From contig OZ250175.1 in the NCBI GenBank assembly GCA_965238155.1, positions 930,001-994,000 on the forward strand: DNA of 64,000 nucleotides, in the 5' to 3' direction. The number at the start of each line of letters is the position of its first letter. Position 1 is the stretch's first letter. Positions 1 to 7,956 of this stretch are shown here, piece by piece. Source of the stretch: BJGV01 sp964196335 (GTDB lineage Bacteria; Pseudomonadota; Gammaproteobacteria; Burkholderiales; Nitrosomonadaceae). The translations under genes and the position numbers were made by a program. The notes under the pieces are model-generated. The model did not search any database, had not been told where the DNA came from, and saw only the letters and a program-made list of their open reading frames with translations.

Positions 1-672
1 TGCCAGGTGGCGGGAGAAAATACTAACTTCTTCTAATTCTTCCTGCGTAATAAGGCCGGAACGTAATCCATCATCAACATCATGATTATTATATGCTATT
101 TCATCAGCAAGATTAGTGAGCTGTGCTTCCAGAGATGGCCTTTGATTTGTTAGAAAGCGTTTACCTACATCACCTAATTTTCTGGCATTTTTTTTTGCGC
201 AATGTTTTAGTATACCTTCACGAGTTTCGAAACACAGGTTTAATCCGTCAAATGCACCATATCGCTCCTCCAATATATCTACCACACGCAGCGACTGTAG
301 ATTGTGTTCAAAGCCATTATGATTCTTCATACATTCATTTAGTGCTTCCTGACCAGCATGGCCGAACGGAGTATGGCCAAGATCATGTGCCAGAGCAATG
401 GCCTCTACCAAGTCTTCGTTGAGTTGCAAACTACGTGCAACAGAGCGGCCAATTTGAGCTACTTCCAAAGAATGAGTTAGACGTGTACGAAATAGATCTC
501 CTTCGTGATTAACAAATACCTGTGTTTTGTATTCGAGCCTCCTAAATGCGGAAGAATGAATTATACGGTCTCGGTCACGTTGAAATTCACTGCGTCCAAG
601 TGGTGGTTTTTCCCTGATATTGCGGCCACGAGAGTTTTCAGATGATACTGCATAGGTTGCTAAATCACTCAT
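1..672 (-). CDS. dgt: deoxyguanosinetriphosphate triphosphohydrolase (dGTPase), 3' end outside the window
   Basis: Reading the minus strand from an ATG at 672 gives 224 uninterrupted codons that run off the left edge; the family is usually about 370-380 residues, so the C-terminal part is missing. It is an HD-domain phosphohydrolase that removes triphosphate from dGTP. The HD signature is visible as RTRLTHSLEVAQIGRS followed by ALAHDLGHTPFGHAG, and the N-terminal block with FQRDRDRIIHSSAFRRLEYK is typical of dGTPase-like proteins. The start overlaps the end of aroB (sequence ATGAGTGA, so dgt begins inside the aroB stop region), which suggests translational coupling. aroK-aroB-dgt is a common order in betaproteobacteria. 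Confidence 0.93.
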   Translation of the reverse strand, partial: MSDLATYAVSSENSRGRNIREKPPLGRSEFQRDRDRIIHSSAFRRLEYKTQVFVNHEGDLFRTRLTHSLEVAQIGRSVARSLQLNEDLVEAIALAHDLGHTPFGHAGQEALNECMKNHNGFEHNLQSLRVVDILEERYGAFDGLNLCFETREGILKHCAKKNARKLGDVGKRFLTNQRPSLEAQLTNLADEIAYNNHDVDDGLRSGLITQEELEEVSIFSRHLA

Positions 673-1765
673 TGATGGAACATTCCTCAAGCATTTCAGT
701 CAATATTTTTATGGGTACATCAGAGCATACTGTAGCGTCACCAATATTTTTAAGTAGTACGAAACGAATATTCCCTCTTTCCACTTTCTTATCCCGTCCC
801 ATTAGATTTAAGTATTTTTCAGTATCAAGACCAGGAACAATAATAGGAAGCTCTGCCTGTAAATAGATTTTTTTAATACGCTCAACTTCAATATTTCCAA
901 TTAAATGCATACGTGCTGATAATTTTGCAGCCAGTACAGTGCCAGCTGCCACAGCTTCACCATGTAACCATGTGCCGTATCCCATTGCATTTTCGATTGC
1001 GTGGCCAAATGTATGGCCTAAGTTGAGGATTGCTCTTACACCATGTTCACGTTCATCAGCTGCTACAACTTCAACTTTATTCTTGCAACTACGTTCTATT
1101 GCTTCATCTAATACTTTATGTTCTCTTGCTAAAAGTCTGGTCATATTTTTCTCGAGCCATTCAAAAAATACATGATCTCGGATTAAGCCATACTTGATTA
1201 TCTCAGCGATTCCACTTATAAATTCTCGCTTTGGCAAGGTATCAAGAGTTGTACTATCTGCCAATATCATACGAGGTTGATAAAATGCACCGATCAAATT
1301 TTTCCCAAGATCATGATTAATACCGGACTTGCCCCCAATTGAAGAATCAACCTGTGCCAATAGTGTGGTTGGGATCTGTATAAATGGTACCCCTCGCATA
1401 TAAGTAGCTGCGGCAAACCCGGCAAGGTCACCAATGACCCCGCCTCCCAAAGCAATAATTGTGGTATTACGCTCACACTGATTTGTTAGAAGAGCATCAA
1501 AGATCTGATTTAATGTTTGCCAGTTTTTATATTCTTCACCATCAGGAAGGATAATTGGGATTGAATTTACTTCATTCTTTTCAAGCGTGTCTATAAGCCT
1601 ATCAAGGTATAGAGGCGCCACGGTGGTGTTAGTGACTATGGCAACCTTTTTTTGTGCCAGATGTGGAAGTATAAGGTGATGCTTGCTTAATATATTACTG
1701 CCAACATAAATCGGGTAACTATATTGGCCTGACTTTGTGGAAATAAATGCGGAAATGGTTTGCAT
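665..1765 (-). CDS. aroB: 3-dehydroquinate synthase
   Basis: Second step of the shikimate pathway: converts DAHP to 3-dehydroquinate with NAD and a divalent metal in the cytoplasm. The 366-residue length is normal. Visible family motifs include the glycine-rich NAD-binding stretch IIALGGGVIGDLAGFAAATY, the QVDSSIGGKSGIN block and the metal-binding NLGHTFGHAIE. ATG start at 1765. It lies 93 bases (from my chosen aroK end) downstream of aroK and overlaps dgt by 8 bases, so aroK-aroB-dgt is probably one transcript. Confidence 0.97.
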   Translation of the reverse strand: MQTISAFISTKSGQYSYPIYVGSNILSKHHLILPHLAQKKVAIVTNTTVAPLYLDRLIDTLEKNEVNSIPIILPDGEEYKNWQTLNQIFDALLTNQCERNTTIIALGGGVIGDLAGFAAATYMRGVPFIQIPTTLLAQVDSSIGGKSGINHDLGKNLIGAFYQPRMILADSTTLDTLPKREFISGIAEIIKYGLIRDHVFFEWLEKNMTRLLAREHKVLDEAIERSCKNKVEVVAADEREHGVRAILNLGHTFGHAIENAMGYGTWLHGEAVAAGTVLAAKLSARMHLIGNIEVERIKKIYLQAELPIIVPGLDTEKYLNLMGRDKKVERGNIRFVLLKNIGDATVCSDVPIKILTEMLEECSINE

Positions 1766-1858
1766 GTTGTATGATTAATATCAAGGCAATCTGAATGAAT
1801 GTTTTACAACGCTATATCGCTCTGGCTAATTTGTAATAATGTACTTATTTCAGTAAAT

Positions 1859-2410
1859 CTATCTTAAAGCAGGATCGGCAAGTTGCTGGGCAAGTGATTT
1901 TACCATTTGAGGGACACTTTGCTTCCCGCTCTCAACAACAATATGTGCTATTTCACGGTAGATAGGGTCACGTTGATCATATAGCTCAGCAAATTTAGCC
2001 TGGAGGTCTATAGTTTGGAGTAACGGCCGATTTTTATCATGTCGAGTCCGATGCCACAAATCATTAACAGTTGCCCGCAGATAAACAATTGTTCCTTTCT
2101 GCCTTAAAAGTCTACGGTTTTCTTTATTTAGAATTATGCCACCTCCCGTTGCAAGAACAATATTATCGATTCTTAACAATTCCTGTAGCATGTCTGCTTC
2201 ACGTTTGCGGAAACCTGCTTCACCTTCTATTTCAAAAATTACAGGTATCTTGACACCAGTACGCTTCTGGATTTCATGATCTGAGTCAATAAAAGTTTTA
2301 TCTAAATAATTAGCCAGAGATTTTCCGATTGTAGTTTTCCCTGCACCCATCATACCTATTAAAATAATAGTACTATCTGTTTTTCCCTCTGTATGATTTA
2401 TTTTCTTCAC
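1859..2410 (-). CDS. aroK: shikimate kinase I
   Basis: Phosphorylates shikimate with ATP (fifth step of the shikimate pathway). The P-loop IGMMGAGKTTIG, the shikimate-binding region (DSDHEIQKR) and ATGGGIILNKENR are present. The frame stays open back to a GTG at 2491, but that codon lies inside the perfect terminator palindrome 2481-2514, so a start there is implausible. I chose the GTG at 2410, which gives 183 residues, the usual family size; no ATG is available upstream of the P-loop and the ribosome binding site is weak, so the start is uncertain. It follows pilQ but is separated from it by that terminator. Confidence 0.9.
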   Translation of the reverse strand: MKKINHTEGKTDSTIILIGMMGAGKTTIGKSLANYLDKTFIDSDHEIQKRTGVKIPVIFEIEGEAGFRKREADMLQELLRIDNIVLATGGGIILNKENRRLLRQKGTIVYLRATVNDLWHRTRHDKNRPLLQTIDLQAKFAELYDQRDPIYREIAHIVVESGKQSVPQMVKSLAQQLADPALR

Positions 2411-2480
2411 GTTTCCGCTTGGATCAGATGATTCAATATGGTCAATTGTAGCGGAAAAAATACAAATCGCGTAGAAACAA

Positions 2481-2514
2481 AAAAGCCGCACCAGATTAAT
2501 CTGGTGCGGCTTTT
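2481..2514 (-). terminator. rho-independent terminator after pilQ
   Basis: A perfect 34-base palindrome (17-base arms, GC-rich core GCCGCACCAG/CTGGTGCGGC) that on the minus strand is followed by a T-rich run. It sits between the pilQ stop and aroK, so it should end the pilMNOPQ transcript; aroK-aroB-dgt would then need its own promoter or depend on read-through. Confidence 0.85.
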
Positions 2515-2567
2515 GATTACAGTGAATATAGTTTTTTTTATTTTTTTATGAAATAAGTCATATATGA

Positions 2568-4727
2568 TCAGCGCAGATTGAGGCTATCCTTTAATATTCT
2601 TGGAGTAATGAATACCATTAGTTCTGTTTTATCATCCTGTTTTGCAGTATTCCTAAACATTATGCCCAGTAAAGGAATATCTCCCAGAAGCGGTACTTTG
2701 TTGACAGCTTTATTTTCTGTTCGACTAAAAATTCCGCCGATAACTACTGTACCACCATTTTCCACTAATACTTGCGTGTCCACACGTTTGGTGTTAATTG
2801 CAGGCCCGGCAGGTGTAGTCACCCCTATGGAATCCTGATTAACATTTAGATCCATAATGATATTGTCGTCGGGTGTGATCTGCGGAGTGACTTTGAGACT
2901 AAGAACTGCTTTCTTGAATGAGATACTGGTAGCACCACTGCTAGTTGCTTGCTGAAAGGGTATTTCAATACCCTGTTCAATAGTTGCCTCTATCTGATCA
3001 GCAGTAACTATTCGTGGGCTGGAAATAATTCTACCTTGACTGTCAGCTTCCAGTGCTGATAGTTCCAAATTGATCAGAGTACCGTCATTAATTTTCATTA
3101 AGCTGAGTCCGAGTGCGGCAGGTCCGCCTAAGACACCTGCAAGTCCTGCTGCAGGCAGGTTAACGTTAAGCGGAGGAACTCCACTCGGAGTACCACCACC
3201 AGCTAATCCGGCCGAACCTGAGGTCCCGTCTAAGGAGCCACTAATTCCAAGCCTGCGATTTGCAATGTTTGTTGCATTCTGAACACCAAAACGTGCGCCT
3301 AGGTTTCGGCTGAATAAATCGGATGCTTCCACAATACGTGCTTCTATCATTACCTGTCTGACGGAAACATCTATTTGCTCCAGTAATTTGCGAATCTCTT
3401 CCAATTGGGTTGGTGTGTCTCTTACAAACAAAGTATTAGTACGGGCATCTATAGCCACGCTGCCACGCTTAGTTAACATCTTCTGATTTGTGTCACCTAA
3501 TAGCGCCTGCATTGCATCAGCTTTCTGATAATTCATTTGGAAGCTTTCAGTGTGGATCGGCTCTATGTCAGAAATCTGCTGTTGTGCTTCCAAAGCTAGC
3601 TTTTCTTTAGCTGCAATTTCGTCTCGTGGCGCTATTAAGATCACATTTCCTACCTGGCGCTTATCAAGTCCTTTAGCCTGAAGCATAATATCTAAAGCTT
3701 GATCCCACGGGACATCTTTTAGGCGTAAGGTAAGATTACCGGTGACTGTGTCGCTGGTAATGATGTTAAGTCCAGTAAAGTCGGCAATTACCTGTAGTAC
3801 TGCACGAACCTCTACATTCTGAAAATTAAGAGAAAGTTTTTCACCAACATAGCCACTTTTATTAGGCTTTCCTCTTGCGTATTCTCTGGAATCTTCAGCC
3901 AGGGATCTGACATCCAGGATAAATTTTGTGTCTGCCTGATATGCCGAATGCTCCCATTGGCCTTTGGATTCAATCACCATACGTACATTTTTGCCATGAG
4001 AGTAGGTCTCTACAGTTTGTACTGGTGTGGCAAAATCTACAACATTTAACCGTCGCTCTAAATTAGGTGGCAAGGTTGCTTTAAGAAACTCAACTATTAA
4101 TTTTTTACCTTGTTTGCGGACATCAACTCCGGCACCAGAGCCTGACAGATCAACCTGTATACGACCTTCTCCGTCAGCACCACGACGGAATCCACATCAC
4201 GCAAACTGAGCTCTTGTTCACTAGTTCTGTCTTCAGTAAAGTGTGCAGTTGTACCGGATGTGATATTTCCAGTTGTCTCATCCCTAAGCGAGATAAAAAG
4301 AATTTTACCCTCAATTTTTGTTTCATAAACAAGAGGCTTAGTAAGGTTCATTACTAAACGGGTTCGATTTCCGGACTGCGCAATATTAAAACTACGTAAT
4401 GCACCTTCACCCATATCCTGTGACTTTTTACCAAGTGCATTAGAAGTATCAGGAAAATCAAAATAAATCCGAGCTGGGTTATTTAAGGAAATACCTGCGG
4501 GGGGGGGGGGGGGGGGGGGGGGGGTTAGTAAGAGGTTGATTCATGGATACCTTGATTACCAGAAGATTCCCCGGAGAAGTAGAGGCACTAATATTTTCAA
4601 TACTAAATTGAGGAGCTTTAGTAGAGGATACCGGATCCGGGTTGGCAGCGAATGTGGGTAATACTATGGCAAATAATAATCCGCATCTGAGCCAAACATA
4701 AGGATTAATAGTATTCAGTACGTTCAT
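2568..4727 (-). pseudogene. pilQ: type IV pilus secretin PilQ, frame broken at two places
   Basis: PilQ forms the outer-membrane ring through which type IV pili extend and is needed for twitching and natural transformation. Three reading-frame pieces together cover one secretin of roughly 720 residues. 4727 to about 4525 holds the signal peptide and the start of an AMIN domain. About 4498 to 4190 holds the rest of the AMIN domain (PARIYFDFPDTSNALGK, then GNRTRLVMNLTKPLVYET). About 4188 to 2568 holds the second AMIN copy, the secretin/TonB short domain, the N0/N1 region and the beta domain, ending VFITPRILKDSLNLR. The first break is a poly-C run of 26 (coding strand), out of frame by one: 25 or 28 C would join the pieces. 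The second is near 4188-4191, where one extra T restores DVDFRRGADGEGRIQVDL. Either the gene is switched off or broken, or the assembly has errors. Confidence 0.88.
4499..4524. repeat. 26-base homopolymer (G on +, C on the pilQ coding strand)
   Basis: An uninterrupted run of 26 G on the plus strand inside the AMIN-coding part of pilQ. In the coding direction it follows the codons for NQPLTN and encodes a run of prolines before the frame fails at a stop a few codons later (4479). Tracts of this length are prone to slipped-strand mispairing, the mechanism behind phase-variable surface genes in other proteobacteria; long homopolymers are also hard to sequence and assemble. Confidence 0.97.
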
Positions 4728-4732
4728 TTATT

Positions 4733-5248
4733 CTACTCCTGATCTTCAAGCATTAAAGTGCTGATACGTTCAGACCAGTCGCCGGTACTGTCCTGAACGA
4801 TTTCTTTTAAATTTACTTCAGATTCTGATATATCAGAAATTAACCAAAAATTTTGTCCAAGGTAGCCGCCTTCTTTAACTCTGTGGAGAGTACTGTCAGG
4901 ATCCTTAATAAGTGCAAATGATCTCTCATCTTGTTCTAGGGAGCCAACCATCTTCAAACTCTCTAAAGGGAACTTTTCCAAGGGTTCTTTACGGCGGCTG
5001 AAATCAGGTTGAAGCCCTCCACCTTCGCCTTTTGCCAGTTTATTCTTACGGGGTTTGAAGGGGTTAGGGATCTCAAATGCTGTATAAGGAAAGTGAGAAT
5101 ATGGCTGTACTTCAGGTACAGGAACTACTTGTTCGCGTAAACCGTTTCCAGAATTTTTGACAAATAATTCAAGATCAGTATGTGTCTCATTACCACATGC
5201 TGATAAGGTTAAAGGAAGTATCAGTAGTAATAGACGCGCCCACTTCAT
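4733..5248 (-). CDS. pilP: type IV pilus assembly lipoprotein PilP
   Basis: Inner-membrane lipoprotein that links the PilMNO platform to the PilQ secretin. The N-terminus MKWARLLLLILPLTLSACG is a lipoprotein signal with a lipobox Cys at residue 18. The body has the proline-rich linker followed by the C-terminal beta domain (LESLKMVGSLEQDERSFALI, then HRVKEGGYLGQNFW) typical of PilP. At 171 residues the length is normal. Its start overlaps the pilO stop by one base (TAATG) and pilQ begins 5 bases downstream, so translation is tightly coupled. Confidence 0.95.
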   Translation of the reverse strand: MKWARLLLLILPLTLSACGNETHTDLELFVKNSGNGLREQVVPVPEVQPYSHFPYTAFEIPNPFKPRKNKLAKGEGGGLQPDFSRRKEPLEKFPLESLKMVGSLEQDERSFALIKDPDSTLHRVKEGGYLGQNFWLISDISESEVNLKEIVQDSTGDWSERISTLMLEDQE

Positions 5249-5868
5249 TATTTGCCACCTCCCTTCTTTTGTTTGGCAGTTTCTTCTTCATCCAAATAAC
5301 GGAAAGTTTTTGCTGTAGCATTCATTATTAACCCATCATTCTTTGTATCAGGGGCAATACTAATATTGTTAAGTGTAACGATACGTGGCAACTGTGAGAT
5401 ATCGCTGGCAAAGGCTCCGATGTCGTGATAGTTCCCGGTGACACGAACAGTTATTGGCAACTCGGCATAAAATTCTGATATTACTTCACTGGCTGCTGGT
5501 TTAAATAACTCAAATTGTAGTCCGCGTCCCAGCCCTGCGTGGTTAATATCTATCAAAAGGGCATCCATTTCAGACTTGTGTGGCAATTGCTTCAAAAGGG
5601 CGCCAAGAGAGATCTCAATATCCTTTAATTGCTGTCGTAAAATATCTAAATTTACAGCATCTTTCTTTTTTACCATGTATGTTTCTTTAAGTTTTACTTC
5701 TTTTACCTTGGACTGTTCCAGAGATTCCCATTGTTCTTGCCAGTCCAGGAAATAACCAGCAGTAACTATTACAACAAGTATAGTAGCAAGTGCCAGAGAC
5801 TTAACTGCCAGAGGCCAGCTTCCCGGATCTTTGGTATTAAGTTGGTTTATTTCTTCTATCAGGTTCAT
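5248..5868 (-). CDS. pilO: type IV pilus inner-membrane protein PilO
   Basis: Bitopic inner-membrane protein that pairs with PilN to align the pilus machine. One transmembrane helix lies near residues 23-43 (LALATILVVIVTAGYFLDW), preceded by a short cytoplasmic tail, then a coiled coil and the periplasmic ferredoxin-like domain (ELPITVRVTGNYHDIGAFASD). 206 residues, normal for the family. It lies 26 bases after pilN within the operon. Confidence 0.95.
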   Translation of the reverse strand: MNLIEEINQLNTKDPGSWPLAVKSLALATILVVIVTAGYFLDWQEQWESLEQSKVKEVKLKETYMVKKKDAVNLDILRQQLKDIEISLGALLKQLPHKSEMDALLIDINHAGLGRGLQFELFKPAASEVISEFYAELPITVRVTGNYHDIGAFASDISQLPRIVTLNNISIAPDTKNDGLIMNATAKTFRYLDEEETAKQKKGGGK

Positions 5869-5894
5869 ATCATCAATTTAAATATTTAATTTTT

Positions 5895-6491
5895 CTAGGG
5901 CGCTACGGCGACAATACCCGGGGTAGAATTTCCAGCCTCTGTATTCTGCGGTGAGCGAATAAGAGTTACATTAAGACTGAATTTATTAAGGCGAGTGTTA
6001 TTTACTTTAGACGCCTTGATCTCAATCAAGGATGGTGATCCCAACCAGGGTGAAGACTCCAGTTTGCGCATCAGAGTAGATACTCGTGCGTTTGACTGGG
6101 CATATCCTGCCAGATTAATTACCTGATTGGTCTGTTTGATACTTTGAAGGTAAACACCATCAGGAAGTAACCGTACTAATTGATCAAGTAGATGTACCAC
6201 ATCAGAACGGTTGTCCTGCAAGGTCTCAACTACTGTCTTACGTGCGAGCAGTGCTTGAGTCTGCGCTCTTATTTTCTTTATTTCATCAATCTGTTTGTCA
6301 AGAACCGCAATTTGGTTTGTCATATATGTATTGCGACTTTCCTGGTGTTCAATTTGTCCGGTGATCATGAGATGGACCGTCCCTACAGTTAGGATTCCGA
6401 GGAACAACGTTAAACCTGACAGGGTAGCGAATTGTTGCTGCCGGGCTTTACGTTTAATCTCACGATGAGGAAGTAAATTTATGCGGATCAT
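5895..6491 (-). CDS. pilN: type IV pilus inner-membrane protein PilN
   Basis: Partner of PilO; its cytoplasmic N-terminus docks on PilM. The conserved docking motif INLLPHRE is at residues 4-11 and is followed by one transmembrane helix (about residues 24-44) and a coiled-coil periplasmic domain. At 198 residues it is a standard PilN. The ATG overlaps the pilM stop by 4 bases (ATGA), showing translational coupling. Confidence 0.96.
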   Translation of the reverse strand: MIRINLLPHREIKRKARQQQFATLSGLTLFLGILTVGTVHLMITGQIEHQESRNTYMTNQIAVLDKQIDEIKKIRAQTQALLARKTVVETLQDNRSDVVHLLDQLVRLLPDGVYLQSIKQTNQVINLAGYAQSNARVSTLMRKLESSPWLGSPSLIEIKASKVNNTRLNKFSLNVTLIRSPQNTEAGNSTPGIVAVAP

Positions 6492-7591
6492 GACGGATCA
6501 AAACTCCTCATAGCTAGGCCACAGGCAATCAGAAGCGAAGGAGCGTCTGCGCTTAGTAAGTTAGGTCTGACACGGTTAGAAAGAGTCATGTCAGCAAATG
6601 GGTTCACAATTAATGTAGTTGCCTGTGTACGGGTGGCAACAATTTCCTCTAACCCGGGGATAGCAGCGCATCCACCAGCCAGAAAAATATAATTTACCTC
6701 AGTATACTGAGTTGAAGAGAAAAAGAATTGCAATGCACGGGCAACTTCCAGTGCTAAGGATTCACAAAATGGAATTAATACGTCTGACTTATAGTTATCC
6801 GGAAGATTATCGTTACGCCTGGCGGTTTCTGCTTCTTCTGGAGAAAGGTTAAAGCAGCGTTGTATATCCTGAGAAAGTTGGTGCCCACCAAATGGTTGGT
6901 CTCTCATATAAACCGATTGTCCATTGAGTAATACGTTAATACTCATGACGGTACTACCGATATCTACAACTGCAATAACCTGATCTGTTCCACCGTTAGG
7001 AAGCTGGCGTCCAATTAAATCAAAGGCAGTTTGTGCAGCATACGGTTCCACATCCATAACTACAGTTTTTAGTCCTGCAGTCAACGCTGCAGCTATACGA
7101 TCTTCTACCTTTTCTTTATGAGATGCAGCGATTAATACCTCAACCTCTTCCGGGTTATTTGGTGCTGGTCCAATTACTTGGAAATCGAGATTTACTTCGT
7201 CCAGTGCAAAAGGAATATATTGATTAGCCTCGGTTTCAACTTGGAATGCCAAATCGTCTTCACGTTGTCCAGCTGGAACAATAATTGTCTTGGTGATTAC
7301 TGCTGCAGCTGGTAAGGCCATAGCTACGTTCTTGAGTCGTGTTCCCAGGTGTCTCAAACCTCGTTCCAGGGTTTCACCAACTGCTTCCAGATTAACAATG
7401 TTACCATCAAGCATGGCATCTTTAGGTAAGGGCTCAATAGCATATCGTTCAATACGATATGAATCTTTGTCTTTTCCAGATACAGAGAGCTCAACCATCT
7501 TTACCGATGACGGACTGATGTCCACGCCAATCAGTTGTGGTGATTTCGTCTGGAATAAGTCCAGATTTATATTGATTTCTTTATTGAACAT
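6488..7591 (-). CDS. pilM: type IV pilus assembly ATPase-like protein PilM
   Basis: Actin/FtsA-like cytoplasmic protein that binds PilN and anchors the alignment complex. The 367 residues show the actin-fold phosphate loops (LIGVDISPSSVKMVEL near the N-terminus; VIAVVDIGSTVMSINVL mid-protein; FLAGGCAAIPGLEE near the C-terminus). First gene of the pilMNOP(Q) cluster, divergent from the PBP1A gene across a 365-base gap, as in many beta- and gammaproteobacteria. Confidence 0.97.
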   Translation of the reverse strand: MFNKEININLDLFQTKSPQLIGVDISPSSVKMVELSVSGKDKDSYRIERYAIEPLPKDAMLDGNIVNLEAVGETLERGLRHLGTRLKNVAMALPAAAVITKTIIVPAGQREDDLAFQVETEANQYIPFALDEVNLDFQVIGPAPNNPEEVEVLIAASHKEKVEDRIAAALTAGLKTVVMDVEPYAAQTAFDLIGRQLPNGGTDQVIAVVDIGSTVMSINVLLNGQSVYMRDQPFGGHQLSQDIQRCFNLSPEEAETARRNDNLPDNYKSDVLIPFCESLALEVARALQFFFSSTQYTEVNYIFLAGGCAAIPGLEEIVATRTQATTLIVNPFADMTLSNRVRPNLLSADAPSLLIACGLAMRSFDPS

Positions 7592-7956
7592 AGGTTAACT
7601 ATCGGCAATATATATAAAATAAATAGACTAAAAGATCTTAGAAGCTAAAAGAACATGCAAAATATTATTTAGTTTGTATTTTTCTCTTATAATTAAGGTG
7701 CGTGTATTTTGGCAGAGCCTAAATGCAGGGTATTTGTGGAAGTAAGCGGTATATAGCCCTTTAATTGTAAATAATTATGTAAATTGCCTTCCAAAGACCG
7801 TTGCATATGAATGAACGTTAGCTGTTTTATAAGGTCACTAAGTCTTTTACGGTATTTTTTGTGGCAATGTTTAGAGATATACCATTATCTGTAAGAAAAA
7901 ATTAATTAAATCTTTAAAATTATGATGTTATATTCACAGTTTAGAATTTATTTTTT
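7592..7956. promoter_or_regulatory. divergent intergenic region between pilM and mrcA
   Basis: 365 A+T-rich bases that must hold the promoters of the pil operon (leftwards) and the PBP1A gene (rightwards). A TATAAT hexamer in the plus direction lies at 7688-7693, but no convincing -35 box stands 17 bases before it. I see no small gene or strong hairpin here. Confidence 0.4.

Noticed and set aside
123..422. 99-codon plus-strand open frame
   Set aside because: Antisense shadow of dgt, which is clearly coding on the minus strand.
4097..4414. Separate 105-residue gene upstream of pilQ
   Set aside because: Its sequence is the PilQ AMIN domain; it is a fragment caused by the two frame breaks.
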